A DNA stretch of 64,000 nt from Homalodisca vitripennis (GCF_021130785.1 NC_060214.1:42267001-42331000); one strand, 5' to 3'. Positions 18,277-32,900 are shown, counted from the stretch's first letter. The notes: generated from the letters alone by a model not told the origin. Program-made: numbers and translations.

Positions 18277-21200
18277 TATTCTATTTGATAAGATCCTCGC
18301 ACAGGCTAGTGGCCCATGAGGACGGGCAGAATAAGGCTTAAAAGGGGATCGGTCTGTCCTTTAAAAAAATAAAACAAAACATGATGATTGTTTTTTTTTT
18401 TAATAAATAATGTTATTTTCGAAATACTACGTAATATCAAGTATAATAGCTTCTCTTTCGTTAGTGGCCATTTAGAGTCAAGTGTAACCGAAGAGCCAGA
18501 AGATCCATTTGCTAGTTTCCAATTAGTTATACCCCATCACGCCACTCGTGACACTGTCACCTCCGACTCCAACTCTCTGGGGCTGAAGATGTAAGGTAAC
18601 ATGTTCATCGAGGCGTGCATACTCTTTCTCTCTCGGTCCCGCTCTATCTCCTATTTGTGACAAAATCCTTCCGTCGGTTAGCAGTGAAAGGCATTGCAGA
18701 TTTATCGGAAGCGCCGATTTAACCTTTTCTTGAAGCTGCATGCTGTGGGTATTCACCATATTATTATTCAAGATACTTGTGAATTCATTCACCACCAACA
18801 GATTGTGGATACTCAATGGCAATTCCATAGATTGTCCATATGTATTTGCAAACGTAGTGAGTTATTCTATGATTCATTTGTAGAATATTTCTTTAAGCTG
18901 CAGCCCCTCTTATAATTTGCTTTTAAAATACCTCCCAGGTTCATCTTACCTCTGACTTATACACATTTATCGGAGTCTATTAAATACAATGTTTAAATAT
19001 TTATGTGCAGTCTCTCAGTTAAGCACCCGTTATTTGTATATTTAATTCTTTTAATTTATTGCTTACGATGGTTTTATCATCCGTGATGGTAACGGGAATA
19101 TATAAGAATAAGTAAATAAGTAAATAATTGCAATAACTGAATAAATTCATATGATATTTCAACTTATAACATAATTGCACGTCTCTAACATAAGGGCATC
19201 TATGAATTAAGTTTTCTCCTATTCTGGATAATTAAAATACGGGTTTATAATTAGATTGGAGAGTTCTAAAACAAAATAGGAATCCGGGTCGTAAGATTTC
19301 AATGGATCTTTATAATATTAAGAAATATCTTAAAATAATTAAACCCGTACTAGGAGCACAAATGAAACTTGCGGTGGTAAAAAAACTGCTAAAAGCTTTA
19401 ACTTGAATAATGCCACTCACCGATGACTTTATCACCACTCACAGACGCCTCCCTGCACAACTGACGTCACATCCTCCAGAGAGACCTTCGCAGGATCGAC
19501 ACGATGTCCATGCGAAGACTGGCAGTTGGAGGCACAGCTGACATTAGAGACACATCTCACAACAGTCACTGGCATCTGGGGTGGCGAGGCTATGAGTGGT
19601 TACAAGGGAACCCACATCTGTCCAGAGTTAAATAAAAGCTCCACAAAATCGAACGGATTTTACAAGAGTACAAATCAATATAACACCTTGTCTTGAAGAG
19701 ATTGCGACCTACATTGCGATTATTAGAATATTTTTGACGACTACTATCACGGACAATGCTAAAGGGTTTACATTTTTCACGACTGGGAACGAATTCCGCC
19801 GGACAGCGTACATGGGACGCTATACCGATCAATCAGTCAATAATGTGATCTCAGGTGATTTTATATTTAATTGCCTCAGCCATTGGGTAGCAGTCAACAG
19901 ATTCCAAGTCTTGGTCCTTAGTTCAACAGAACCCAATCTTTTAACTTTTAGATTGAGAACACAAATTAGTTATTGTAACAATTACAGTAATCTTATTAAT
20001 ATTAAACACGATTTTAAATATAAAAAATTTTCCCTTTAACTTTTCATAAAACAACGCAAATAGATAAGACTTGTGTATCTTTAACAGTTTTGTGTTGATG
20101 CAGGTCCATCTATAAGATTTAACTGAGATTCCTTGAAGGCTATCATTACTCAGTAGACCGGCAGAGTTTATGTTTTTCCTGGGGGATATCTAAGTTTCTT
20201 TTCTGTATGATTGCACTTCTGTCTCATGGAAATCAGAATAAAATGAGTGAATTACATGGAGTTTTACATGCATTACCAGTGCAGTCTCTTGTGCAAAAGT
20301 TTTGGAGCGTATTCATACTTTGTAAAAGATACAACACATGATTGAGGAAAATTCACTTAGGCACTTAGGCAAATAAACATAAATAAAATGTTTCTAAATA
20401 ATAACATTATATCACCTCTCCGCAAAAGCGACACATTTTGTCACCTGCACACATCTATCTTGTTGTAACACGTCAATCCAGTCAATCAAATTAATGATTA
20501 AACATATTTAATCAAAGATAATATAGTAAATAAAAATGAATATCATAAATTATTTATGACAAACGTGGAAATAGTTCTATTTGCATCGAGTAGAAATTTT
20601 GGCACACCGTGATTAATATGTTTTTTAAATAAAGTTTAGAAAATTAATTTCATTATTGATACTGTTAAACCTAAGATATTGTAAGACGCAAGATGTATGT
20701 TGCGTGCTGATGCCAATTTTCTTAACGGGCGATTGTCAACATCGGCTGATAGAACAATCCATCAGTGGATTAGCAGGCACGAACGCTGTTACTTCAGATA
20801 TTCCTAAGTTGGCACCGTATCTGTAACAGCAGGTACATGTTTTGTTAGATATTTAAAAAACTTTTTATAAAATAGGTTTCCTTGATAACATGTAAACAAT
20901 ATTAGATATTTCAAGCTAATAAAATCAAGGCTGATATAGAATTGCTGGCTCTGGTTGGGGTATGTGCCTAAACATCTGCATATATCTCAATAGTAGTTTA
21001 CCATAAGTGGCAAAATTTAACCCTAATGTATATTTATTTGCTAAATTAATAATTGGTTATCAAACTACTTTTCATAAAAAGGTTGCGTTTTTCGTCCTAA
21101 TACTAAAGTGTTTATATCTAATTCACATGCAGTATTGTTTGAAAATGTTCTTTTGGTGTAAATAATCGGAATAATGTTGTCATGATTACCATCCCAGAAC

Positions 21201-22667
21201 GAAAAAATGAGAACTTAGTAATACCAATACAGTGAAATTGATATTATTTATCCACAATCATGAAATTATCTACACCTACATTAATTCTGATAGGCTATAC
21301 AATAAATATAAAAAATTACAAAACGGTCCATTACAAGAATCTCGAATACACACCGTACCATAATGTAACAAGGATGTATGCTGATCACCTTATGTGTTGA
21401 CCATGTACATGTTCCGTTCGCTATAATAATAGTAAACATCAAGCAAGGGAAATGTCACAGCGGCCATTAATGCCACCATGGTGCCTTGTAACTGTTGCTT
21501 ATGTGTTGCAGGATGTTACAGTATGACTTTATCGCCTTCCTTTATATCCTCTGCATTCTTTTTTTCATATGGGAATGAGGTAACGCTACGTTTTTTAATA
21601 TCATTTTTGTTGCTCGTTTGAAACTGTACAGTTTAAAAAAAAAAATCAAATTGTTCAATTAAACCATTTATCATTGCGTATTACGTTTCATATAAGAGTT
21701 TCTTAATATTGCCACTCCAAATTTAGATATCTAAAACTATTGATTTGTATAAATAATTTAAATCAATCAAAAAGCTCTTACGCTCTAGATGGGGCATAGA
21801 TCAGCTACATGGGGTTTCAATGTTCTAATCTGAAATATATGACATTATTTCAGTTTTTAGTAATGCATTTTAGTAAGACCTGATTACCAAAGCATAAGTG
21901 TGGTCACTATCTAGGTTAATATTTGCTGATAGATTATAATGTATACTAAAAACTCATTATATGCGTATTCCTTTATGATAGGACTATATTTTAAATAATA
22001 AACTTACAGTTTATAATAGTTTTATGGCTATGATATTTCGATTTATCTAGAAAGGATTTTGGAATCAGAATTTGAAGTTTTTTTAGATAATGTGCACGCA
22101 AACGATGATTACAAACTAAAACTTTTTTATTTTAAAAGGACTTTATGATATACTCTACTTAACTCAAAATAAACGTTTATGCCAACAACTTCTGATGATT
22201 TATAAGCTCTTCATCATACGCATGTGGAATCCAATGAGAAAATGGTGTGGGTATCTAATTCAAAAATATATGGAAATACATTCAATCGAGAATGATTAAA
22301 AATACTAAAAAAAAATTTAATTTACCTAATTTAAAGCAGTGTTAAGAATGAAATCATTTATTTAAGTAATAAAGTATTGTCGAATGATTTACCGACTCAT
22401 AAAGAGATATCAACACATGAATGAGAATATTAATTAATGTATAAAGAATTAACGAAAATAAAAAATAAGAAAGCTCTTTTTATTCAAATATATGAGTATT
22501 TTCTTTTTTCATTATCATTAATTTAAATTTTGTAATTTTATGAATATTCTTTTGGAAATTATCTATGAAGTATTGGTATTTAAATTTCAAATGTCTCCGA
22601 AAGGCTTCTCTATTTGATAATTTTTTAAATTTCTAGACTCATAACTTTGTATTAGTAGTAGTGAAAA

Positions 22668-22672
<5 letters not shown>

Positions 22673-22706
<34 letters not shown>

Positions 22707-22722
22707 TCTCTCCCTCTCTCTA
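22673..22722. repeat. (CT)n microsatellite
   Basis: Run of CT with a few CCCT interruptions. Mirrored as (GA)n at 25547-25598 in the other palindrome arm, with about the same length and interruptions. That is unusual for a fast-changing tract and supports a very recent duplication or conversion. Confidence 0.95.
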
Positions 22723-23992
22723 AGATCCATTTTTGCAAATGATATCAACACTTATACACGTTTTGGAATCTGACGAGAAATTATAAAGTATTCAATGCTA
22801 AATTAAAATTGGTTACGTGGTAAACTTCCAACAGATTATTATTTAAAAACGAAAAGTTAAGATCTACTTATGTATAATTGTCATATGCTTCTCTATTTGA
22901 TTATTTCCAAATTTCTAGACTCATAACTTTGTATTAGTAGTGAAAATTTTCAAATATTTTACAAATTTTAAGTTTTTATTTTATTTTTTTTAAGTTTCGT
23001 TGTAAACAATGTGACAAAGTATATTTTCTGAAAATTCAATTACATGATATACAATATTTTAAATAAACGCAATAAAACGTCTAAATAATTGTGTCATTCT
23101 CCATTAAGTTATTTACCTGTGAAAAGGTAATATCTGAATGTTATATCTTAAAGTTCCTGAAATGGCCCGTCTTTGTATTTTATCACATTATACGAGTTTC
23201 TAAAGTTTAATAGCTTTACTTGAATTTATCAGGTTTTTACTTATAAATAGGATTTTTATTAACCAACATCTTGCTGGGACGTAATATACTTTTACGTTCT
23301 TCAGAGTACAGTTATTTAGAGTGCTCTAACATAATTTTGCTACAAATATCTTTTTTTAGATTTATTTTTTTGTTTTATACTTTCTCAATATTCTATGACC
23401 AAATAACATGTAATTTTGTTAGAGCAAAAAATCTATCTTTATCTTATTGGCTGAGTATTAACTAACATTTTTACACTGTGTATAATATAGACGTCAAGTT
23501 ACAAAGGTAACAATTGTAAGAGATAATAAATATAAAGAGATAGACTGATCGGGTCTATAGGCATACGAGTATTATTTACTTGAATATATCATGTTCGAAT
23601 GATAGCTATGATTAAGATAATCAGGATCAGAGAGTGGAAATATATCATTAAGTGTACTTAGCTGTACATAAGAATTGTAAAGGAATACAATTGATACGTT
23701 GCTATTTATTATTCTGGGTAATCTAAGACATTGTAGGGTTGGGTGCAACGCAGCCAAAAAGGATGATAGACCCAAGCTATCTTTTCTCCAGAGTCCAGCA
23801 ACGACATAACGACTGGAACACTCTATGCTCAGATGTGTGTGACCTCTGATTAATCTAACTAAGTCGTAATATTGTATTGTAACAGCTGATGGCTGTAACT
23901 GGCTTGCATTATGTTTCAAAAAATTGAACTAAAGTCACATAGATGATACGTAACACTAATTAATACTAAAGATGAAGCAAATACATTGGTAT

Positions 23993-24090
23993 TGCCGATG
24001 GCCGAGCGGTCTATAAGTCGTTGAACTTTGGGTCTGAGTCTGAGATAGCGCAGGTTAAAATCCTATCTGAGTTCATTGCACCATCGATCT
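23993..24090 (+). other. tRNA-like tail of module 1
   Basis: A box TGGCCGAGCGG at 23999-24009 and weakened B box GGTTAAAATCC at 24053-24063, in the same place as the tRNA-like stretch of module 0. It is followed by the module end CCCCCTTAT. Probably a decayed tRNA-derived sequence. Confidence 0.6.
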
Positions 24091-24116
24091 TGTACTGTAT
24101 CGACTCTCCCCCTTAT

Positions 24117-24151
24117 ATTTAACCCAATGTGCGAGGATCTTATCAAACAGA
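24117..24151. other. Spacer at centre of palindrome A
   Basis: 35 bases between perfectly facing arms. It contains TGCGAGGATCTTATCAAACAG, the inverse of the sequence that follows the tail of module 0 at 18279-18301. The spacer is thus the normal flank of a module tail. This suggests fold-back or inverted joining at the tail. Confidence 0.85.
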
Positions 24152-25562
24152 ATAAGGGAGAGAGTCGATACAGTACAAGATCGATGGTGCAATGAACTCA
24201 GATAGGATTTTAACCTGCGCTATCTCAGACTCAGACCCAAAGTTCAACGACTTATAGACCGCTCGGCCATCGGCAATACCAATGTATTTGCTTCATCTTT
24301 AGTATTAATTAGTGTTACGTATCATCTATGTGACTTTAGTTCAATTTTTTGAAACATAATGCAAGCCAGTTACAGCCATCAGCTGTTACAATACAATATT
24401 ACGACTTAGTTAGATTAATCAGAGGTCACACACATCTGAGCATAGAGTGTTCCAGTCGTTATGTCGTTGCTGGACTCTGGAGAAAAGATAGCTTGGGTCT
24501 ATCATCCTTTTTGGCTGCGTTGCACCCAACCCTACAATGTCTTAGATTACCCAGAATAATAAATAGCAACGTATCAATTGTATTCCTTTACAATTCTTAT
24601 GTACAGCTAAGTACACTTAATGATATATTTCCACTCTCTGATCCTGATTATCTTAATCATAGCTATCATTCGAACATGATATATTCAAGTAAATAATACT
24701 CGTATGCCTATAGACCCGATCAGTCTATCTCTTTATATTTATTATCTCTTACAATTGTTACCTTTGTAACTTGACGTCTATATTATACACAGTGTAAAAA
24801 TGTTAGTTAATACTCAGCCAATAAGATAAAGATAGATTTTTTGCTCTAACAAAATTACATGTTATTTGGTCATAGAATATTGAGAAAGTATAAAACAAAA
24901 AAATAAATCTAAAAAAAGATATTTGTAGCAAAATTATGTTAGAGCACTCTAAATAACTGTACTCTGAAGAACGTAAAAGTATATTACGTCCCAGCAAGAT
25001 GTTGGTTAATAAAAATCCTATTTATAAGTAAAAACCTGATAAATTCAAGTAAAGCTATTAAACTTTAGAAACTCGTATAATGTGATAAAATACAAAGACG
25101 GGCCATTTCAGGAACTTTAAGATATAACATTCAGATATTACCTTTTCACAGGTAAATAACTTAATGGAGAATGACACAATTATTTAGACGTTTTATTGCG
25201 TTTATTTAAAATATTGTATATCATGTAATTGAATTTTCAGAAAATATACTTTGTCACATTGTTTACAACGAAACTTAAAAAAAAATAAAATAAAAACTTA
25301 AAATTTGTAAAATATTTGAAAATTTTCACTACTAATACAAAGTTATGAGTCTAGAAATTTGGAAATAATCAAATAGAGAAGCATATGACAATTATACATA
25401 AGTAGATCTTAACTTTTCGTTTTTAAATAATAATCTGTTGGAAGTTTACCACGTAACCAATTTTAATTTAGCATTGAATACTTTATAATTTCTCGTCAGA
25501 TTCCAAAACGTGTATAAGTGTTGATATCATTTGCAAAAATGGATCTTAGAGAGAGGGAGAGA

Positions 25563-25601
<39 letters not shown>

Positions 25602-28600
25602 TTTTCACTACTACTAATACAAAGTTATGAGTCTAGAAATTTAAAAATTATCAAATAGAGAAGCCTTTCGGAGACATTTGAAATTTAAATACCAATACTT
25701 CATAGATAATTTCCAAAAGAATATTCATAAAATTACAAAATTTAAATTAATGATAATGAAAAAAGAAAATACTCATATATTTGAATAAAAAGAGCTTTCT
25801 TATTTTTTATTTTCGTTAATTCTTTATACATTAATTAATATTCTCATTCATGTGTTGATATCTCTTTATGAGTCGGTAAATCATTCGACAATACTTTATT
25901 ACTTAAATAAATGATTTCATTCTTAACACTGCTTTAAATTAGGTAAATTAAATTTTTTTTTAGTATTTTTAATCATTCTCGATTGAATGTATTTCCATAT
26001 ATTTTTGAATTAGATACCCACACCATTTTCTCATTGGATTCCACATGCGTATGATGAAGAGCTTATAAATCATCAGAAGTTGTTGGCATAAACGTTTATT
26101 TTGAGTTAAGTAGAGTATATCATAAAGTCCTTTTAAAATAAAAAAGTTTTAGTTTGTAATCATCGTTTGCGTGCACATTATCTAAAAAAACTTCAAATTC
26201 TGATTCCAAAATCCTTTCTAGATAAATCGAAATATCATAGCCATAAAACTATTATAAACTGTAAGTTTATTATTTAAAATATAGTCCTATCATAAAGGAA
26301 TACGCATATAATGAGTTTTTAGTATACATTATAATCTATCAGCAAATATTAACCTAGATAGTTACCACACTTATGCTTTGGTAATCAGGTCTTACTAAAA
26401 TGCATTACTAAAAACTGAAATAATGTCATATATTTCAGATTAGAACATTGAAACCCCATGTAGCTGATCTATGCCCCATCTAGAGCGTAAGAGCTTTTGA
26501 TTGATTTAAATTATTTATACAAATCAATAGTTTTAGATATCTAAATTTGGAGTGGCAATATTAAGAAACTCTTATATGAAACGTAATACGCAATGATAAC
26601 TGGTTTAATTGAACAATTTGATTTTTTTTTTTTAAACTGTACAGTTTCAAACGAGCAACAAAAATGATATTAAAAAACGTAGCGTTACCTCATTCCCATA
26701 TGAAAAAAGAATGCAGAGGATATAAAGGAAGGCGATAAAGTCATACTGTAACATCCTGCAACACATAAGCAACAGTTACAAGGCACCATGGTGGCATTAA
26801 TGGCCGCTGTGACATTTCCCTTGCTTGATGTTTACTATTATTATAGCGAACGGAACATGTACATGGTCAACACATAAGGTGATCAGCATACATCCTTGTT
26901 ACATTATGGTACGGTGTGTATTCGAGATTCTTGTAATGGACCGTTTTGTAATTTTTATATTTATTGTATAGCCTATCAGAATTAATGTAGGTGTAGATAA
27001 TTTCATGATTGTGGATAAATAATATCAATTTCACTGTATTGGTATTACTAAGTTCTCATTTTTTCGTTCTGGGATGGTAATCATGACAACATTATTCCGA
27101 TTATTTACACCAAAAGAACATTTTCAAACAATACTGCATGTGAATTAGATATAAACACTTTAGTATTAGGACGAAAACGCAACCTTTTTATGAAAAGTAG
27201 TTTGATAACCAATTATTAATTTAGCAAATAAATATACATTAGGGTTAAATTTTGCCACTTATGGTAAACTACTATTGAGATATATGCAGATGTTTAGGCA
27301 CATACCCCAACCAGAGCCAGCAATTCTATATCAGCCTTGATTTTATTAGCTTGAAATATCTAATATGTTTACATGTTATCAAGGAAACCTATTTTATAAA
27401 AAGTTTTTTTAAATATCTAACAAAACATGTACCTGCTGTTACAGATACGGTGCCAACTTAGGAATATCTGAAGTAACAGCGTTCGTGCCTGCTAATCCAC
27501 TGATGGATTGTTCTATCAGCCGATGTTGACAATCGCCCGTTAAGAAAATTGGCATCAGCACGCAACATACATCTTGCGTCTTACAATATCTTAGGTTTAA
27601 CAGTATCAATAATGAAATTAATTTTCTAAACTTTATTTAAAAAACATATTAATCACGGTGTGCCAAAATTTCTACTCGATGCAAATAGAACTATTTCCAC
27701 GTTTGTCATAAATAATTTATGATATTCATTTTTATTTACTATATTATCTTTGATTAAATATGTTTAATCATTAATTTGATTGACTGGATTGACGTGTTAC
27801 AACAAGATAGATGTGTGCAGGTGACAAAAATGTGTCGCTTTTGCGGAGAGGTGATATAATGTTATTATTTAGAAACATTTTATTTATGTTTATTTGCCTA
27901 AGTGCCTAAGTGAATTTTCCTCAATCATGTGTTGTATCTTTTACAAAGTATGAATACGCTCCCAAAACTTTTGCACAAGAGACTGCACTGGTAATGCATG
28001 TAAAACTCCATGTAATTCACTCATTTTATTCTGATTTCCATGAGACAGAAGTGCAATCATACAGAAAAGAAACTTAGATATCCCCCAGGAAAAACATAAA
28101 CTCTGCCGGTCTACTGAGTAATGATAGCCTTCAATGAATCTCAGTTAAATCTTATAGATGGACCTGCATCAACACAAAACTGTTAAAGATACACAAGTCT
28201 TATCTATTTGCGTTGTTTTATGAAAAGTTAAAGGGAAAATTTTTTATATTTAAAATCGTGTTTAATATTAATAAGATTACTGTAATTGTTACAATAACTA
28301 ATTTGTGTTCTCAATCTAAAAGTTAAAAGATTGGGTTCTGTTGAACTAAGGACCAAGACTTGGAATCTGTTGACTGCTACCCAATGGCTGAGGCAATTAA
28401 ATATAAAATCACCTGAGATCACATTATTGACTGATTGATCGGTATAGCGTCCCATGTACGCTGTCCGGCGGAATTCGTTCCCAGTCGTGAAAAATGTAAA
28501 CCCTTTAGCATTGTCCGTGATAGTAGTCGTCAAAAATATTCTAATAATCGCAATGTAGGTCGCAATCTCTTCAAGACAAGGTGTTATATTGATTTGTACT

Positions 28601-28735
28601 CTTGTAAAATCCGTTCGATTTTGTGGAGCTTTTATTTAACTCTGGACAGATGTGGGTTCCCTTGTAACCACTCATAGCCTCGCCACCCCAGATGCCAGTG
28701 ACTGTTGTGAGATGTGTCTCTAATGTCAGCTGTGA
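24152..28735 (-). repeat. Palindrome A, right arm; inner part of module 2
   Basis: Reverse complement of 19533-24116 at an identity I would estimate near 99% by reading (for example one base differs at about 26362 and in an A-run near 26495). Includes the inverted tRNA-like segment at 24178-24275 and the (GA)n tract at 25547-25598. Identity to module 1 drops sharply beyond 28735. Confidence 0.95.
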
Positions 28736-29937
28736 CTCCAACTGTCAGTCTTCCCATAGACATCGTGTCGATCCTGTGAAGATCTCTCCGGAGAATGTGA
28801 CGTCAGCCTTTCTGTGTGGCGTTTGTGAGCGGCGAGAAAGACTACGGTAAGTGGCATTATTCCAGTTAAATCTTTTATATTATTCTAATGTTCACTTCCC
28901 TGACATGTCTCTCTTTTTATTTTATTGTTAGTTCGTTAGCATTACAAGACACGTTTGTAATACTACTCCGGATGTAATTCTTTTTATATATTTATCAATC
29001 TTAATGAGATTTATTGTATAGCTACGATTCGGATACATAATTTTTTTAATTCTCTCATATTTTATTTATACACAACATATAAAATGTTAATTATTAAGTG
29101 CACTGAACGTATCATTATGTTATAGGTTGAAACTTCATAAGGATTTATTCAGTTATAACAATTATTTACAAATTTCATTTTTAATCTATATTCCCGGTAC
29201 CATCGTGGTTGAGGTAATAATTTGTGTAATATATGAAAGATAATAAATATAGGAATAACAGGTCGTTAACTGACAGATTGCACATAAACATTTAAACATT
29301 ATATTTGATAGACTCCGATAAATATATGTCGGAGGTAAGATAAACCTGGGAGGTATTTTAAAACTAAATTATAAGAGGAGCTGCAGCTTACAGAAATATA
29401 TCTTTAAATGAATCATAGAATTGCTCTTTACGTTTGTAATTACATATGGAAAATCTATGGAATTGCCTTTGGGTATCCACAATCTGTTGGCGGTGATTAC
29501 ATTCACAAGTATCTTGAATAATAATATGGTGAATACACACAGCATGCAGCTTTAAGAAAAGGTTAAATCAGCGCTTCCGATAAATCTACAATGCCTTTCA
29601 CTGCTAACCAGGGGGAGGATTTTGTCACAAATATGAAATGGAGCGGGACCGAGAGAGAAACGTTATGCACGCCTCGATGAACACTGACGCTACCTTACAT
29701 CTTCAGCCCTAGAGAGACGGACCCGGAGAGTCATGAGTGGCGTGATGGGTTATAAATAATTAGAAACTAGCAAAAGGATCTTCTGGCTCCTCCTTTACAC
29801 TTGACTCTAAACGGCCACTAACGAAAAGAGAAGCTATTAAACATGATATTATTTAGTATGTCTAAAAAAACTTATTATTAAAAAACAATCATCAAGATTT
29901 TTTTTACGGAGAGACCGATCCCCTTTTAACCCTTATT
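28686..29937 (-). repeat. Palindrome B, left arm; outer part of module 2
   Basis: Reverse complement of 29957-31212, close to perfect with a net difference of about 4 bases (position sums 59894 near the centre, about 59898 at the outer end). It is less similar to the matching part of module 1 (18325-19532). The arm ends in AACCCTTATT facing AATAAGGGTT. Confidence 0.93.
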
Positions 29938-29956
29938 GGTCCATGTGGATGGGCAG
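29938..29956. other. Spacer at centre of palindrome B
   Basis: 19 bases, GGTCCATGTGGATGGGCAG, between facing module heads. A related stretch (CCCATGAGGACGGGCAG) precedes the head of module 1 at about 18310-18326. Confidence 0.85.
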
Positions 29957-32900
29957 AATAAGGGTTAAAAGGGGATCGGTCTCTCCGTAAAAAAAATCTT
30001 GATGATTGTTTTTTAATAATAAGTTTTTTTAGACATACTAAATAATATCATGTTTAATAGCTTCTCTTTTCGTTAGTGGCCGTTTAGAGTCAAGTGTAAA
30101 GGAGGAGCCAGAAGATCCTTTTGCTAGTTTCTAATTATTTATAACCCATCACGCCACTCATGACTCTCCGGTCCCGTCTCTCTAGGGCTGAAGATGTAAG
30201 GTAGCGTCAGTGTTCATCGAGGCGTGCATAACGTTTCTCTCTCGGTCCCGCTCCATTTCATATTTGTGACAAAATCCTCCCCCTGGTTAGCAGTGAAAGG
30301 CATTGTAGATTTATCGGAAGCGCTGATTTAACCTTTTCTTAAAGCTGCATGCTGTGTGTATTCACCATATTATTATTCAAGATACTTGTGAATGTAATCA
30401 CCGCCAACAGATTGTGGATACCCAAAGGCAATTCCATAGATTTTCCATATATGTAATTACAAACGTAAAGAGCAATTCTATGATTCATTTAAAGATATAT
30501 TTCTGTAAGCTGCAGCTCCTCTTATAATTTAGTTTTTAAAATACCTCCCAGGTTTATCTTACCTCCGACATATATTTATCGGAGTCTATCAAATATAATG
30601 TTTAAATGTTTATGTGCAATCTGTCAGTTAACGACCTGTTATTCCTATATTTATTATCTATCATATATTACACAAATTATTACCTCAACCACGATGGTAC
30701 CGGGAATATAGATTAAAAATGAAATTTGTAAATAATTGTTATAACTGAATAAATCCTTATGAAGTTTCAACCTATAAACATAATGATACGTTCAGTGCAC
30801 TTAATAATTAACATTTTATATGTTGTGTATAAATAAAATATGAGAGAATTAAAAAAATTATGTATCCGAATCGTAGCTATACAATAAATCTCATTAAGAT
30901 TGATAAATATATAAAAAGAATTACATCCGGAGTAGTATTACAAACGTGTCTTGTAATGCTAACGAACTAACAATAAAATAAAAAGAGAGACATGTCAGGG
31001 AAGTGAACATTAGAATAATATAAAAGATTTAACTGGAATAATGCCACTTACCGTAGTCTTTCTCGCCGCTCACAAACGCCACACAGAAAGGCTGACGTCA
31101 CATTCTCCGGAGAGATCTTCACAGGATCGACACGATGTCTATGGGAAGACTGACAGTTGGAGTCACAGCTGACATTAGAGACACATCTCACAACAGTCAC
31201 TGGCATCTGGGGAGGGGACGGTATGAGTGGTTACAAGGGAACCCACATCTCTCCAGAGCTTCAAAAAATCGAACAGTCTTTACAAGAGTACAAATCGAAG
31301 TAACGCCTTGTCTTGAAGAGATTGTGACCTAAATTGCGATTAATAGAAAATTTAAGGTGACTACTTCCACAGAAACTGCTAAAGGATTTATATTCTGCTT
31401 GACTAGGAGCGAATTCTGCCGGGCAACGTACATGGGACGCTATACCTATGAATCAGGCAATGGAGTGATCTCAAGTGATTTTATATTTAATTATCTCAGC
31501 CATTGGGTAGCAGTCAACAGATTCCAAGTCTTGGTCCGTCGTTGAACTGAACCCAGTCTTATAACTGTTAGATAGAGAACACAAAATAGTTATTCTAAAA
31601 ATTACAGTAATCTTATTAAAATTAAACACGATTTTAAATCTAACAAAAATTTCCCTTTAACTTTACATGAAACAACATCGCAAATAGATAAGATTTTTGT
31701 ATCTTTAAGAATGTTGTGATGGTGCAGGGTCATCTATGAGATATAACTGAGATTCATTGAAGGCTACCATTACTCAGTAGATCGGCAGAGTTTATGTTTT
31801 TCCTGGGGGATATAAAAGTATCTTTTCTCTATGATTGTACTTCTGTCTCATGGAAATCAGAATAAAATGAGTGAATTACATGGATTTTTTTATGCATTAC
31901 CATTGCAGTCTCTTGTGCAAAAGTTTTGGAGCGTACTCATACTTTGTAAAAGATACAACACATGATTGGAGAAAATTCACTTAGGCTCTCATAAATAAAA
32001 TGTTTCTAAATAATAACATTATATACCCCTCTCCGCAAAAGCGAGACGTTTTGTCACTTGCACACATCTATCTTGTTGTAACATGTCAATCCAGTCATTC
32101 AAATTAATGATTAAACATATTTGATCAAAGATAATTTAGTAAATAAAAATGAATATCATAAATTATTTATGACAAATGTGGAAATAGTTCTATTTGCATC
32201 GAGTAGAAATTTTGGCACACACCGTGATTAATATGTTTTTAAATAAAGTTTAGAAAATTAATTTCATTATTGATACTGTTAAACCTAAGATATGGTAAGA
32301 CACAAGATGTATGTTGCGTGCTGATGCCAATTTTTCTTAACGGGCGATTGTCAACATCGGCTGATAGAACACAAATCAGTGGATTAGCAGGCACGAACGC
32401 TGTTACTTCAGATATTCCTAAGTTTGCACCGTATCTGTAACAGCAGGTACATGTTTTATTAGATATGTAAAACACTTTTTATAAAATAGTTTTCCTTGAT
32501 AACGTGTAAACAGAGATTATTAAAGACACATTTTACCCTAATTGCTTTCTCTTAAATCAATATTACCAATAATATGGTAAAATATGAGATTCATTAAACA
32601 ATCCTTATCTTTTAATTAAAAAATTAAGGCTTATCCTTTCGGCATTTAATAGATGAAAATACTTAATTTCTCTAAAGATTATTTCAATCTGCTTCACCGA
32701 TTTTAAATTCCAACAAAAATTGTGTAACGGTAAAGAATAAAATCAGCTCTACTCTTGGTAATAAAATATGTTGCTCCCCCAAAATCACTATTTATAACAT
32801 TCTAGGCTGGAATTCTATAGAAAAAGCTACACGTTTGTATATTATTTAAAAATATTTAACAGACGATAAATCATTAAAAAAATTAAATCAGCACGCCTTT

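Larger units (their letters stand above)
18325..24116 (+). repeat. Module 1 of the 5.8-kb noncoding repeat
   Basis: Complete module running from AATAAGG..AAGGGGATCGG (head) to the tRNA-like tail and CCCCCTTAT. No protein family is recognisable; the short open frames have no domain and recur only because the DNA is repeated. From 19533 to 24116 it is nearly identical, inverted, to 24152-28735. Its first 1.2 kb is clearly more diverged from modules 2 and 3. It contains a CT microsatellite at 22673-22722. Confidence 0.85.
19533..24116 (+). repeat. Palindrome A, left arm (4.58 kb)
   Basis: Mirror of 24152-28735. Paired positions sum to 48267 or 48268 over the whole length (for example 23271 with 24997, and 19734 with 28533), so there is almost no net indel in 4.6 kb. 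Scattered single differences exist. Arm ends face each other as CCCTTAT and ATAAGGG. Confidence 0.95.

Noticed and set aside
23271..24997. Pairs of identical open frames of 64-115 codons on both strands
   Set aside because: They are identical only because the DNA is palindromic. No domain or codon signature is seen and the diverged modules do not keep the frames.
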